Source of the DNA: Girardinichthys multiradiatus
Lineage: Eukaryota; Chordata; Actinopteri; Cyprinodontiformes; Goodeidae
NCBI RefSeq assembly: GCF_021462225.1
Contig: NC_061813.1
Location: 20,112,442-20,176,441, forward strand
Length of the DNA: 64,000 bases
Direction of reading: 5' to 3'
In this document: positions 27,401 through 40,254 of the stretch, one piece after another
Position numbering within the stretch: the first letter of the stretch is position 1
How the letters are laid out: each line of letters starts with the position of its first letter
The notes under the pieces: model-generated
The model's input: the letters and a program-made list of their open reading frames with translations, nothing else
The model's database searches: none
What the model was told of the DNA's origin: nothing
Made by a program: the position numbers and the translations under genes

Positions 27401-29650
27401 TTGGTAAAAAAGCTGTTAATATGAATGTTTCTGTGTAGAAGCAAGCAGGGTGTTATCTTGTATTCTCTTCATCTTTCTTTCTTTCCTCCATTCTACTCTC
27501 CTTCTCTCCCCTTTTCCTGTGTGCCCCACCTTTCTCTCTTTCATGCTTCTTATTTTTTTCCTTTTCATTTCTGTCTCCGTGTCCGTAACAACTGAAATAA
27601 TCCCAAAGCAGTTTCTAATAAAGTTTCTTTTTATGAATATCAAGCAGAGCTTTAAAGGGTTAGCTGTAATGCTCCACTTGTGAAAGTAAATCTGTTGGGC
27701 TTCTTCCTGACACTCAGATAACAATTCTGAGCGCTACTCTGCCGGACAGGACATGGCTAAAAAAACAAAACAAAAAAAAATCCACATAACTGGACTTTAG
27801 AAATGTGTCGTTCAGGCTTTTATAAACCTGTACTGATTTCAGTTTTATTCTTTTCCTTTGGGCTCAGATCTGCTCATTTTCACTCTGATTTTCTTTCTAG
27901 GGACTTCAACGCATACAGTATCAACCCACCAACCCAACCAACTCACCATATGGTATTGACCTATAATTAATTTTCAGTAAAATCATGGAATTGCATCAAA
28001 AATGCTGATGCACTTGAAGACAAAAAAAGTGTGTTTTAAATGTTGATGCATTTAATGGCCTGTCGACCCCCAGTCAGACCCAATCAAAACTACCAGTTTG
28101 ATCAATGGCTTATTGATTGGTTCATCAGTACTCAAAATCTCAGACCTTAATGTCAGTTACAGAGTTAATCATTTAGGCACAAACTTAAACACTGTCGTGA
28201 GAAAGCAACAGCTGTTTTATGAGCTACTACATTCAAAGGGCAAAATACTGTGTTTGACAAAATAACAGTCAGGATGTGTGTCAAATCATTCCTGATGATA
28301 CGTCCGTAACCTTTACTTGAATAAATGGTTGAATATGTCCTGTTTCTGATTACCTCTTTAGTATTATAAGACAGGCAAAATTATCATACCTACATTCTTG
28401 ATTTATACACTAGAGACAGAAAAGTGGGGTCATTCATACTGGATCCTGGTAAAAGTAGCATTGATAAAGGTGTGTTCTCTGTAATTTTGATGACAGCCCC
28501 TAGTGGCTGCTATTACCCGAATCAGCTCTGTGAGAATACTTTCCAGTCCAATCAACCTGTTTCAGCAAATAAAAAGGGCTTTAAATTCTTAATTCACTTC
28601 CCAATCAACTAACTGCGTAAACCAATTTAGAAATAATTTCAACTCTGTGCTTCTGGATTGCTGAGTAAATTCCAGACGCCAACAGCAAACCTCCAAATAT
28701 AATGCTCTGCCGGCTTCCTTCATGCAAAAACGACAGAAACTGCAGCACCTACACATCACAGTACAGTAGGTACATGAGCAGAAAGAAAGATGGATAATTT
28801 TACTTTCTTTAGAGGTGAGCAACACAATAAAGCAACACAATAAAATAATTGTCATCAATGTTATTACCACCAATCATTTAACATGATTCGGAGTGTGCAG
28901 TAAAGACAGTTCCACTTTGTATAAACATTTCAGTGTTTTCCCAGTGATTGCTCATGACATATTTAGTTTTAATCTCAGGACTGTGAAGATGCATCTGTCA
29001 TCTGATAAACGACGTACAACAGACCCCAAAAACTAAGTAAAAATGAAAGAATAAGGGAAACCAATAAACTATGGAAAAACAAAAACAAAAGAATAAAACT
29101 GAAACCATAACCAATAAAAGCATGCAATGATGTCACAGTTTGGTGTAAAAATGTTCATTTAAGAAACAAGGTTTGTCTTGAGGAATTTGTAATGAGGTCA
29201 AATTAGCATTAAAACTGATTAGAAACAACAAATTGTCTGTGTTCGTAGAATCAGTTCACAATGCAAAATAAGAAGGGCAAATAAAACATTATTTTAATAA
29301 AATAATATTTTAAGAATAATTTGCTAAATTAGAAATCAATAACCTTTTGGGCAATTGATTCTTAATAGTTTTTAACTAGCCAACACAGAAAGTGGTGGAC
29401 TACTAAAATGGTGGCTTTAAGTGGATATAGGCTAAATAAAGTTTGTAGAAACTAAAACGCAACCAAAACAAGTAACCAGTATCAAGGCTTAGAGGACTGT
29501 TAGCACTCAGGCAGTTAAATGCCATAGGCAAACGCAATGAAATAAATAATATTTAAATCATTTAATCAATTTTCTCTGCCCAGACACAACCTCTTGAACC
29601 TGCTCTGGTAAACAGTCACTTCCAATGGGCTAATAAGTTCAGAAGGTCCA
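27401..29650. other. Non-coding stretch without recognised features
   Basis: A pyrimidine-rich patch lies at 27460-27570. No splice-bounded exon or element ends recognised. Confidence 0.5.
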
Positions 29651-29651
29651 T

Positions 29652-30300
29652 TGGGGCGGGTTAGCTGTGTGGCGTGTGGCGGCTCACGGCCTAACAGTGG
29701 GTGCAAGCTTTTGCTACCTGGACCAGCACACGGGGTGCCTATGCCGTCTTCTCTCAGCCTGGGAAGGGAAAAGCTGGGTCGTCGACGTGATTAGAGACAA
29801 CGTCTTTTCTTGGGGAATCTCTGGCTCAGATTGTTTTAATACAGAAGCTCAGAAAGAAAGGTTCAAGACAGCTAGTCTTAACTTTGTCCGGTTTACGGTC
29901 ATCGTATGCACAAACAGTAGACTCTACATAACTTATGGGATCCAAGGTTCTTCGACCAGCTGACCCGACCAGCGAAGTCAGACATCCGCGTGTGTTGTCC
30001 CCCCTATCCTGTTCTAGTGAAGTGCGGCAGAAAGCAGAAGCAATGCTGCTGGGAACAGAGTTTTATAGATCTCTGATGCCAGCTGTGACTCCCCCTTCCT
30101 GGGAGTCATGCAGGAGGATGGGTTAAAACTGTGCATTCTGGGACTTTGACCAGCCTCTTTTGTTCTGTGTACTTTTGTTTCATCCTATGGCTGGGCCCCA
30201 AAACATGTTAAACAAAGATTAAATCTTTGACTTATACCATAGAAAAAATATACAGGGTAGATATTGAACTATTTTAATTAGAGGCCACCAAGAAGGTTTA
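29652..30300 (-). repeat. Possible LTR, ends unresolved
   Basis: On minus, a TATAAAA-like box (CTATAAAACTCTG near 30065) is followed about 230 bases later by ATTAAA (near 29838) and a GC-rich stretch, the order seen in retroviral-type LTRs. TCCAT flanks both sides (29647-29651 and 30301-30305), but the inner ends do not form the expected TG...CA pair, so boundaries and class are uncertain. Confidence 0.3.
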
Positions 30301-30845
30301 TCCATAGGGCCCAGAATTTCTGGCTAGGCTCCTGATGTTCACTCAGTGGGTGAACAGATGAGTGGATCTTGTGAGATTCCCCATGTGCACATCGGCTGTC
30401 GCTCCCGGCTGTGTATTCAGTGCAAATAGCAGCCAGGAGTTATGGTGGCCCTGTGTCAGCTGGGTTGGACATGAGACATGAGCGTGAAGGAAGGAATGAA
30501 GTGGAGAAGGATGGAGAGGAAGATGATTAGAGGCTCTCCTTCCTGTGCCTCAAGATGGTTGAGATGAAGGCTTGTCATGCTGGTACAGCTGATCTTTTTT
30601 GAGATAAAGAAAAGCTTCCTGGGTTCAGACACTAATATATATCACTTCTGATGTCTAATTATGATTTAAAAAGTTATTTTTGTTGCACTAAGCTGTGAAT
30701 ATACACATCTATTCCCTTATTTAACATAATACTGGAACAGCATGAAAAGTGAGATGGAAATCATCAATTCATCATCTTGGCTTACAGTTTGGTGTTTAGC
30801 TTTTTTATTGTTATAAAACAAAAACTGACACGACAGTAAGCCCCA

Positions 30846-31002
30846 CAATCCGTTGTCACATCTGCTGCTAAAATGACAAAAGCACAGAACAGACAACTTG
30901 TAAGACACAGGGCGACTGAGACGTGTGGATGTATTATTAAAATCCAGAGCCCTGTACATATATTTCATCTGGAGGCTGGTGCTGTAGGGCTCAGCCTCAG
31001 GT
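30846..31002 (-). repeat. 157-base repeat, copy B (inverted)
   Basis: Reverse complement of copy A with no difference seen. The sequences outside it differ from the surroundings of copy A. Confidence 0.95.
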
Positions 31003-34000
31003 GTCAGAGACCAGTCTTATTCACCCACACTGATAAAAATACATCTGCAAGAAAGACAAAATAAGATCACACTGTGACTCGTTTCTTCTGCAGGCTGCAT
31101 GTTCTCCACTGGCAGAAGCAAGACAGCTGATTGCATTTACAGCATCCATGTCTTAAGAAAAAAACTGTCATTTTTGAATATAGATTCAAAATGCTCTAAA
31201 TGCGTATTTTATTTGAAGTTTTAATTTTTTAGCCTGGCAAAAAAAAGATAGAGAAAAGAATTCAGAAAGATTTTGAGTTTAAAAGAAATAGTCATTGTTT
31301 TGGGTCATAATTATTGATATTTTCGGTTCATTAATAGCAAAAGAGAAATTGTGAAAAAGGAATAGAAATACATGCAAAACAGGCAGGTCATTAAACATAA
31401 AGCAACAGGACTGAATTCCCTTGATAACACAAAATGATTTAAATCTTACACAAAGAGAACAAGATCAGTAGAAGAAGCACAAGGAGATTTCTGCATGCAT
31501 TAAATAATCTACAGTATGAATCTGTAAAGACAGGACTACAAATGGTATTATAACATCAACAGTTGCCATGGAACATAGATATGACATGCCGTCACAAAAC
31601 TGCTGAAAAAACTGCAATGTCTTTTATCTAAAATGAATATTAATGTCAATAGCAGACTTTTTCCAGAGGGATAGGAAAAGCAAACATCTGCCATTATCAG
31701 TTATCCCTTAATGAAAATTAACATTCTACTAAATAAAAATAGCTCTTAAAGGATAGCAGTGTGCCATTATATTAGCTTTTCACAGCTTGCAGTCCCATCA
31801 ATCTTTGAATCACCTTCAAATAACCTTTTACCACTGTGGCTAAGTCATCAATTATTGCCATTAATCAAAGCAACAACTATGAAAACTACGAAATGACTCA
31901 TTGGTTTACTGTCTGCTCAAATGATTCCCATAATGCAAAAATCATTAAATGGATGATAAATGACTTTAGAAGCATTTGTTTTAGATAGTTTTGAAATGCC
32001 ACTTTACTAAATTCCTGGAGCAGCTAGCTGTGCTGCAGTGATCACTGTAGCTTGCATGCAAACAGGAACAAAAGCTGTTATTTCCTTATTTTTAATTATT
32101 TTCTTTTTTATGATATTATTGCAGGTATCAACATTATTAAGTTGTTGTCACAGTTTCTTACCTTGAGCTGTTTAGGTTTATCCAAACAAGAAGTAATGAA
32201 GCAGATTTTTGTGAAATATTAGGTTCTGTTAAGTATGCATATCGATAATGATTCCCCCATTAGGCATAGTGTGTGCGTATTGGGATGAAAGGTGTTGAAT
32301 TTACAGTGTGCAACTGCATGAGGGTGGAGGAAGTTACTTCCTTTGTTCACAGTGGGCTGGAGGTTTAATGCTATATACCAAGTTCATAATTTATTATTAG
32401 AAAATTGGTACAACTCCCTTAACCTGTCAGCCTAACATCATACAAGCAAATGGGATGAGGAATAAAAGGGACGTAGGGATTTCTTCAGGGTTGTCACAAT
32501 CCTCATGCACGCGGATGATATAATGAACTCGTTCAACTTAAGTTCCCTTCCTTCTGTTTTGGTGTATTTCAGTTGAAGCATATTATTATATATACATACA
32601 TAAATACATTATATTATTATCGGGTCACTGATAATTTCATAGCATTATGGCATAAGTGTGACACTCATGCCATGTATTTTTTTAAATATACCAACATTTC
32701 CAGAAAACCTTGTATCTTTATGAACTGTGGAGCATCTCAGCTTAAAAAACTGTTTTTTGCAGCTAGCTGTGTAAAGTTACTTTTAAGTTGTTTTGTCCAG
32801 TAACATTTTGATAAAGGTAATTCACAACCTCTTTAAATAAAAAGTAGGCTCAAGTTGAAACCATGTGTGGTGGAAACTATTCAAATTGTTTAACAATGAG
32901 TGGATGTGACACGCACATGAACTTTGCAATGGCAGTTTCTGAGATTGCATGTTAAGTAACTACTTGGCAACAATAACTACTGACCAGATTTCAGAGTGCG
33001 TGCTGAGCTAGTGTCTTAAGACCTCTGGCCAATCAGCAGCTTGGCATTTTGAAGCAGGCCGGCCTGTCGCAAAGGTCCAAATTAAATGTGGAATCTGTGT
33101 GCCTGTGTGTTTAAAAGCATCAACAGAGCTACAATAATACTATGATGGACTGTAGAACTTGTGCATTTCTGAACAACAGTTTAACAATCTCATCCACAGA
33201 TGTGCTTCCAGCTATTTAACCTTAAGTTAACTTTTCTTACTTTATTGGAAAAACATAAATTATACTGTCATTCTGTAGTTATTTAATGTACACATAATCA
33301 TTTGTAAGCCTCTCTTGTTTTGCATGTGAGTTTGTGTACATGTACGTCACGGCGTTGGCCTGCGGCAGACGCACTAATCTCCTCACAGTCATGCTTTAGG
33401 AAGAGATTATGAAAATGGTGCAAGCAGTTTGTCACTTTAGTTTATTGCTACTTCTGTGCATACAAACACATGCACGCTGTTTATAGACGGGTGGGTACAC
33501 TGTTCTATAGCCAGAGGACTCTATAAAGCTCTGAGTAGTCCATTTCTGCAGATTAAGCACAGAGGGTTGCTGTAGTTTGAATGCAAATGTGGAGACGTTG
33601 CAGGTAGAGGGAGGATGGAGAGGATTAACTCATAAAACAAAGCAAACTTTAACAAAAAAGAAGGAAATAAAAGAATCAGAGAATAATGTCCTTAAAGAGA
33701 CAAAAAAACAGAATGTTAATAATTTGTACTCCTGAATAATTGGAATGGATTGTGCCCCTTTGCCATTTCTTTTTTTATCCTCTTTCCCTCCCTCTCTCTT
33801 CTGCCTTTGACCTTCCTTTTCCATTTTCTTTCCCTTCCCTTTAGGAGTTTGCCTGCTGTGCTGGGTAAGACAAGAACAAAACAGCTTTTCACTTTTGGCT
33901 AGAAACGTTTCAACCCCTCTAACTAAACCTGAGTAGTGGTTCTTGTGGGTTCGTGTGGACCAAGAGTTTAGGATGCTGTTAATTCAAGCAGACTCCATAC

Positions 34001-34640
34001 TCCTACTGGATCTGGGAAATCTACGTTAAATGCTGGTCTGAGTGTGTCTTTTCAGATATTATCCTCATCTGCACTCAACCATCCCTTCTTTCAACCCTGT
34101 TATAAAAGATTCAATGCCAAGATTCCTTTCATAATGTAACTAATTAACGCTTGATCAATGCATATTCCCACAGAATTTCTCTGCTTGCAGGCACGCGTGC
34201 ATCCATCCTCTGCGGGTGGGTGACTTTAGCCTCTCAGTGAGTCCATGTGTGCCATGATAACAAATCTGCTTTCCCTCGATGGTTCGCAGTTTCGAGCAGC
34301 ATGGCCGTGCCTCTGTGAGCAATGAAGGACAGCCGTTGCATATATGTGACACCATTCGGTAATTTATACATTTGTCCATTTAAATGCCACAGAGAAAAAT
34401 ATTCAAAACAAGCCAAATCAGGTAAAAAGATAGAGATTAACTTGTTTCCACATTGACATGTTCCACTTGACATCATCTATGGATGTTAATTACTTTTTCA
34501 ATATTGCATTTTCAGCATAATAACTCCACTCATTCACGCTGTAGCACAGCTACAGTCTATTTAGCATCAAATCAATATGTTTTATTTTTTTTGCAATCAT
34601 TGACTCCAACACTAACAAACCATAATTTCTAATGTCAATT
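31003..34640. other. Non-coding stretch, partly conserved-looking
   Basis: No gene or element recognised. The part at 31750-32000 is dense in ATTA/TAAT cores and low in stops of simple repeat, which could suit a developmental enhancer, but nothing here proves conservation. Confidence 0.4.
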
Positions 34641-34642
34641 CT

Positions 34643-34766
34643 AGAGCTGACTGGCGACCTGTCCAGGGTGTACCCAGCCTCTTGCCTGTAGACTGCTGGA
34701 GATAGGCACCAGCTCCCCCGTGACCCTGTACGGAAGAAGCAGGTATAAAAAATGGATGGACGGATT
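34643..34766 (+). repeat. 3' tail of a LINE or LINE-mobilised SINE (RTE-like)
   Basis: GGCGACCTGTCCAGGGTGTA, GATAGGCACCAGCTCCCCCG and the end AAATGGATGGACGGA follow the layout of short fish LINE tails ending in GGAT-type repeats. Only about 120 bases remain, as expected of a severely 5'-truncated insertion. Confidence 0.65.
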
Positions 34767-36300
34767 TCTAGAGCTTATGTAGCTTCAATCGACAATTAAA
34801 TCACTGTTCCAAAATGACGGGACTCCAACCAGAGAGGCTGATTCATGTTAAAATCAGATTTAAGCCGGTTTAATGCGCTAATGAAAAGTGCTGTGTCTGA
34901 ATGTAGACGGCAACGTTGTAACACAAGGCTCATCTGCGTCAATGTTGAAGCTTATAATGAGAACATTGTGGAGCCCCCAGTCAGAGAGAGATACACAGAA
35001 AGACAGGAAAGAAAAAAGAGAGCGACGGTGAAGATGATCGATGCAAACCTTGGCACCTTTTTTGACATGATTCCTTTCCTTCTCTTTCCTCCCTGGCTTT
35101 TGGCTCCATTTTCTCTCCCCTGTCTCAAACAGCAGAACCAAGGGCAGCAGTTCTAACTCATCTCACCATACAGCAGAAATCAATGAAAAACGGAAAGAGA
35201 TGGAGGACTGAGGGCTGGTACGGAGACTAAACATTTCATGACCTTGTTGACTCTGTGGTCCAGTGGCACTCACATATGATCAGAAATGTCAAAATATACT
35301 ACAGGTGCATTTTACTCTAGACATCACAACAAATGCACAAAATGAGATCTGTTGGCCTAAGACAGAAAAAGCTCTGGTAGAATCAAGATATGACAAATCC
35401 AACGATCACACACATCTCTTATAATCCAAGTCTCCAACCCATTTTTTTATAAATCAGCTAAAAACGGATTAAAAAACAACACCGGGCAGCATTTTCAACA
35501 CCCCATCATTCCTGCACTGAACATAAGGAGTTCACTATTCATTCGTTGTTGAGTCGCGGCACCAGAACAACTCCCAAGGCTTTTGGATGGACATGCATGA
35601 ATAAACAGCCTAAACAGATATATGCACAAACAGCTCATACACAACCAGCAGCACCACATTCTCCCTCCTCTGATTGTTTTCTTTGGCCTTTCTTTTGAAA
35701 ACCTTGATTTTCAAAGATAAGCCCTAGTAATGTGACTGGACGACTGCCAGAACAAATAGAGCTAAAGAAAAAATAAAATCAATGACATTCCAAGGTATAT
35801 GTTAAAAATAACACAAAAGAACAACAAAAGATGACACTTTGGTTTGCGGCTGTACAAATTCCATTAAACCCATTTTCCCCAATCATCCTCAGTGGTTTCT
35901 ACCATTCTACTCCTTTCCTATTTTGATTTACCTCAATAACCTTGTTTTCTGTTGACCTTTGATCACAAGCAATAGTAAAATGTAAGAGAAATGTCACTTT
36001 TTATTTATTTATTATGAAGTAACCAAAGCCTAAAAAGATCCTGGAAATCATTAAAAGACTCATTTACACCAGCCCGCCTTTTCTGCTCATTCATTCACTT
36101 TTTCGCTCACATCTATGTCTTCCAGCCTTCTTCCTCTCCCAAACATTACCCACCGTAATAAATATCAGTTTATTTTCCCACAAACAATTTTCCTCTGGAT
36201 CGGTCTCCTCTGGTCAGAACATATCACAGCTTCCCTCCCATGTGTTGTCTAGCTTCATTCCTCCAGTCACTGCTGTGTGTGTGTGTCAGCAAACACTAAC
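34767..36300 (-). other. Probable myrip intron downstream of the zinc-finger exon
   Basis: Starts with the GTTAGT donor at 36300. No exon encoding the next part of the Rab-binding domain was found here. The 103-codon frame at 34845-35156 has no recognisable domain. Confidence 0.55.
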
Positions 36301-36522
36301 CTGCCCTTCTGGCACGCTGAACACAGCCAGGCTCTGTCCCTCTTGTTGTAGGTGCAGCAGGTCTTGCACACGTTGTACTGGCAATCCAGGCACTGACGCT
36401 TCGGGTTGAACAGGAAGGTGAAGGGCGCGCAGCAGCGGATGCAGCAGTGCTCGTTGAAACGGTGCTGCTTGGAAAGGATGGAGCATCTGCTGCCTTCCTC
36501 TGCGAGCTCCTGCTTCATCTCA
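36301..36522 (-). CDS. myrip: Internal exon of myosin VIIA- and Rab-interacting protein: zinc-finger part of the Rab-binding domain
   Basis: The 222-base exon reads one base, 73 codons, then two bases. The peptide runs from EMKQELAEEGSRCSILSK through NEHCCIRCCAPFTFLFNPKR to WLCSACQKG. Eight cysteines form CxxC pairs (CIRC, CLDC, CKTC, CSAC), as in the FYVE-like zinc finger of the MyRIP/melanophilin/Slp Rab-binding domain. The EEGS.CSILSK and FNPKRQC blocks fit MyRIP better than melanophilin, judged from memory of the family. The minus-strand acceptor is ctctccccag just before 36522 and the donor is gttagt just after 36301; both conform to consensus and both intron phases agree. MyRIP links Rab27a on melanosomes and secretory granules to myosin VIIA and actin. 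A start at the ATG at 36518 is unlikely because the flank is a splice site. I could not find the preceding exon (first helix) or the next one (rest of the SHD) in this window, in keeping with very large introns. Confidence 0.87.
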
Positions 36523-36523
36523 C

Positions 36524-36590
36524 TGGGGAGAGAAACAGAGAGAGAGAGAAAGAGAGAGAGACAGAGAGAGAGACGGAGAAAAGATAGGGA
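36524..36590 (-). repeat. GA/TC-rich microsatellite forming the pyrimidine tract of the myrip splice acceptor
   Basis: The plus strand is an imperfect (GA)n run. On the coding minus strand it is a TC-rich tract of about 65 bases that ends in the CCCCAG acceptor of the myrip exon. Length changes here would alter the polypyrimidine tract itself. Confidence 0.75.
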
Positions 36591-39500
36591 GGGAAGCGAG
36601 AGGCTGGTGAGCGTCTGGTTGAGCGGCAGGGAGTGAAAACGGCACAGTAAGTAGGCAACATAGAATAATTAGAAAAGCTGCAGCGGATTAAAAATTCAAA
36701 AGGGTGCTGGGCATTAAAACAAAACAGAAGAGTGCAGAACAGGTCATTTCCTTCCATCCCAACTGTGTTCCTGTCTCTCCGTCTCTTACGACGATTCAAT
36801 GGAATTAACATGATGGCTGACATTTCAATTTGGAAGGACCTGACATGCCTCGCTTTTTTTGCATCAGTCTAAACTACAGCTGAAGAGGGCATGCCATGCA
36901 CATCTGCTTCCTCCAAGCTTTGTTGTCCATTAATTAAGGCATTGTGACAGTGAACTGGCATAAATAGTAACCTAGTTTGGGTTCACTCAAAGAGGATGAT
37001 GCTTAAAGCAAGAAAAAAAGCCAATCCACTGTTCAAACAATTAGAGTTTGAAACTAGAGAAATGAAGTGAAGCCTCAGAATCAGAAAATCCTTAGAAAAT
37101 GAAACAGGCTACTGAACTACGAGATTTCAGAATGAGCATCCTTTCCCATTAAAAGCCAAGGATGCAGAAGCCTAAACTGCAAGCAGTCACATCAACACTA
37201 GGTGTTTCAGTTTCACAATAAATGTGGAATAGTTTGATACTCTTCTGACATTTCAAATGTTAATAGCCATTAGAGCATTTCCTTTCAACAAACAATTAGA
37301 ATTAAACTATTACTGTATAGTAAATTATGAATTTCCATGGAAACTTTTACAAAAAGTTAGATAATTAAAAAAAGCATGCTTAAAATTGCTCCACTTTTTT
37401 CACGTTGTGTACATCAAGGCCATTGATGTCACTGAGGACCAGACAGCGAGAATATTAGTATATAGGGGAGTCTGAATACGTCCAGCTCAAAAGATGACAA
37501 AATACATCTTTTTGTTGTTTTGTTTTTTTTTGCAACTTGGTGCAACTTTTGCAGCAAAAATGACAGAATTACATCCACACTCATCTATTGTTTTTTTCAA
37601 AAAACAGATACAGACGCAGAAAGGAACAAAGCTGCAAAACAGAAAACAGGCCCTCAAAAAAACAAAAAAAAAAACAAACAGAACCAAGACAAAACACCAA
37701 GCTAAAAATGAGCTAAACCCCAAAACAGTGCTAAAAGCTACACAGTATCTTTGATACATTAATAAGAGACACAAAATAAAAAAAAGTGGATGGGTATCAT
37801 AATTTATGATGCAGCTACTGTATCTGCTATAAATACATGTTATACAGGGACTCTAGACTCCCCAATTTTGCTAGCAGCTAACGGTTAGCCAGTTGCAGCT
37901 AAATGATTAAAAAGTAGTCAATACTTGGTACTGAGCAATCAGCACCACCAAGGTTTCTGAATCTGTCAACACAAAAGGGCTACTCAAGAACTACTTCATT
38001 ACTTGCTTCAGAATAAGAGCCTTAGGTATTGATAAATGTTTCAAAATGAAAGCACTCGCCTTCATAGTATGTGGAACATATAACACTAAATAAACTTTTT
38101 TTTAAAGTCACTTTAGCAAGAAATATAGTAGCATTTTGAATCCTATTAGTTTATAATGCAATCTGTTTGATGTGACTTATTGGCATTAGTAAACACAACA
38201 GAGGATCTGTGATTTTTTTAAACATTATGATATGGATTATGGCTTATGTATTTTCATCAGTCTTTGAGACTTCTTCCCAGGAAATACACTTCAAATTTAA
38301 AACCATATGACAAAGATCAGAAAAGGCAATCAGGTTGCAAGGCTTTTAGCCTGAAGACAACAAATGACAATCTGACAATCTCAAAACAATCATGGATACT
38401 AACAGTTCTGGAGAATGATCATTTTCAGAAATAATTTGCTATACAGTTCAAAGAACAAATAAACGCCATTAAAGAAAAAACGTGATTAAAAACACACATT
38501 AAACGCAAACAGTCGTACTTGGAGGACACAAGTCAGTTAGCATTACTGAATTCTGTAAACTAATGCCCCCTGTTGTTTAAGGGTAGATTTTAACTGTAAA
38601 TTATTGATTTACAAAGAAATAGCAAGAAATAAGCAAAAAATAAAAATTGAGAAGCTGTCAGTGGCGTTTAGTATTTTTATACAGTGTTAGATTGATTAAT
38701 AAAAAAAACAAATCTTGGTCAGTAAACAAAAAAAACTTTAAGAAAACCTTCAATAAGCAGGTTCAGTTGTATTATTATTCAGTTTTTTTAATATTGCTGG
38801 ATATGATGCCGTTCTTTCTGCATGCAAACTAAGAGCATGTCTGGAGACAAGGAAAATAAGACCCTGAAATGTAAGCTGTCAATCAATGTTTTAACCAGCA
38901 AAGCAGCTATGTGAAACCCTAACTATTAACATAAATTATCCATAGCCTCTAGAAATTCTGCTCACTGTGCAATGGATTAGAGGCAGTGGCCAAAGAATAA
39001 AAAAAATAGAGATGTTTTGTGGTAATAATCATAAAAGCAATCACCATCGGCCCCAACAGCAGCTGTGTGAATTGTTCCTAAAAGAATTCCCAAAGAGGAG
39101 GAGGGTGTAACACATTTACCCACACTGTCAACCATCAGTTATCATCAGGCGTGAATGGAGGCAAGGCAAAGATGTTGCTGCTGGTAAGGTGTGAAAGAAG
39201 AGTTCTGCTTGAACGGCTAGCAAGTTAATAATTGAAGACGTTCCTCTATAGGCTGCACACACATCCTTCAGGGTTTGCAGTGATCCTACACATGCACTTG
39301 TACATGCAGTATACAGAGCAGTATACAGTATACTGAGCAGAAATGTGGAAAAATGGCATTAAGCATATCTTACACCATCAAAACAAAATACACATAATAA
39401 GGTCAATACTACAGAAAAATTATCAGCACAAAAAAAGACTGCCAATGAATTAAATGTGTAGCACGACAGTGTGCTGAATGCAGCATATTGCAAATTTCCT

Positions 39501-40250
39501 GAGTGGGTGTAATGTGTTTCTGTTGGGGGTATTTCAATCTCCTGCAACCCCCCAAGTCATCAGCGCTGCTCCTCAAGCACATTCTCTGCTGCTCCGTTTA
39601 TTGTTTTTCATATGCATCATTACACACCACATATTAACAAGATGAACAAACCAATTCATAAAGGGCCTCATGAGAGAAGGGCTGCGTGCGAGTGTGCTAC
39701 ATTGATACATGCATGAATATGTTTTCTATTCTGAAGGCCATAAATTAACTTTTTAAATGTTATTTCCAAACATCAAGTCCGGTTCAAAGTAGATCCAAAC
39801 TGTCTTTCTGAACACAAGAAAAGAAAAGCCACAAATGTGCAGAGTGCATTCTCAACTCATATCTCAGTAAGCCGGACAAAGCTATTACCTGGAAATGTTT
39901 TTGTTTAGTTCTGATTAGGATCAGGAACTGTGTTGGTTTTCAGTGTCCCTTAAATGAGTTTAATCAGCAGTGCAGTTACTGTAGATGGCAGTTATGGCAC
40001 TGGCTGTATAAGTACATCATCAGGCAAATGCACACATAAACCAAACACATAAAACCAAACACATAAGGAGTTTCTAATGCCTGGGATAACTTTCCATTTA
40101 CACATAGCTCAACACCACTGCTCATCCCAGCAATGGTACTGATTACAGATACACATGGGTCATCCACATGCCAGCACCCACATAATTTCAATAAGATCAA
40201 ATGTCTTGCATAGGTATTACCATCCTCTTAAACTTGTTCAAATTCTATCA
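36591..40250 (-). other. Probable myrip intron upstream of the zinc-finger exon
   Basis: AT-rich, with A-rich runs near 37640-37700 that open lysine/asparagine-rich frames. No element ends or exon seen. Confidence 0.5.
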
Positions 40251-40254
40251 TTAT

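Noticed and set aside
34845..35156. 103-codon plus-strand frame
   Set aside because: No recognisable domain, no splice signals checked out, and it lies in the putative myrip intron on the opposite strand.
37487..37774. Opposed 86- and 95-codon frames
   Set aside because: A-rich/T-rich low-complexity sequence giving Lys/Asn or Phe/Val-rich peptides; no domain or splice sites.
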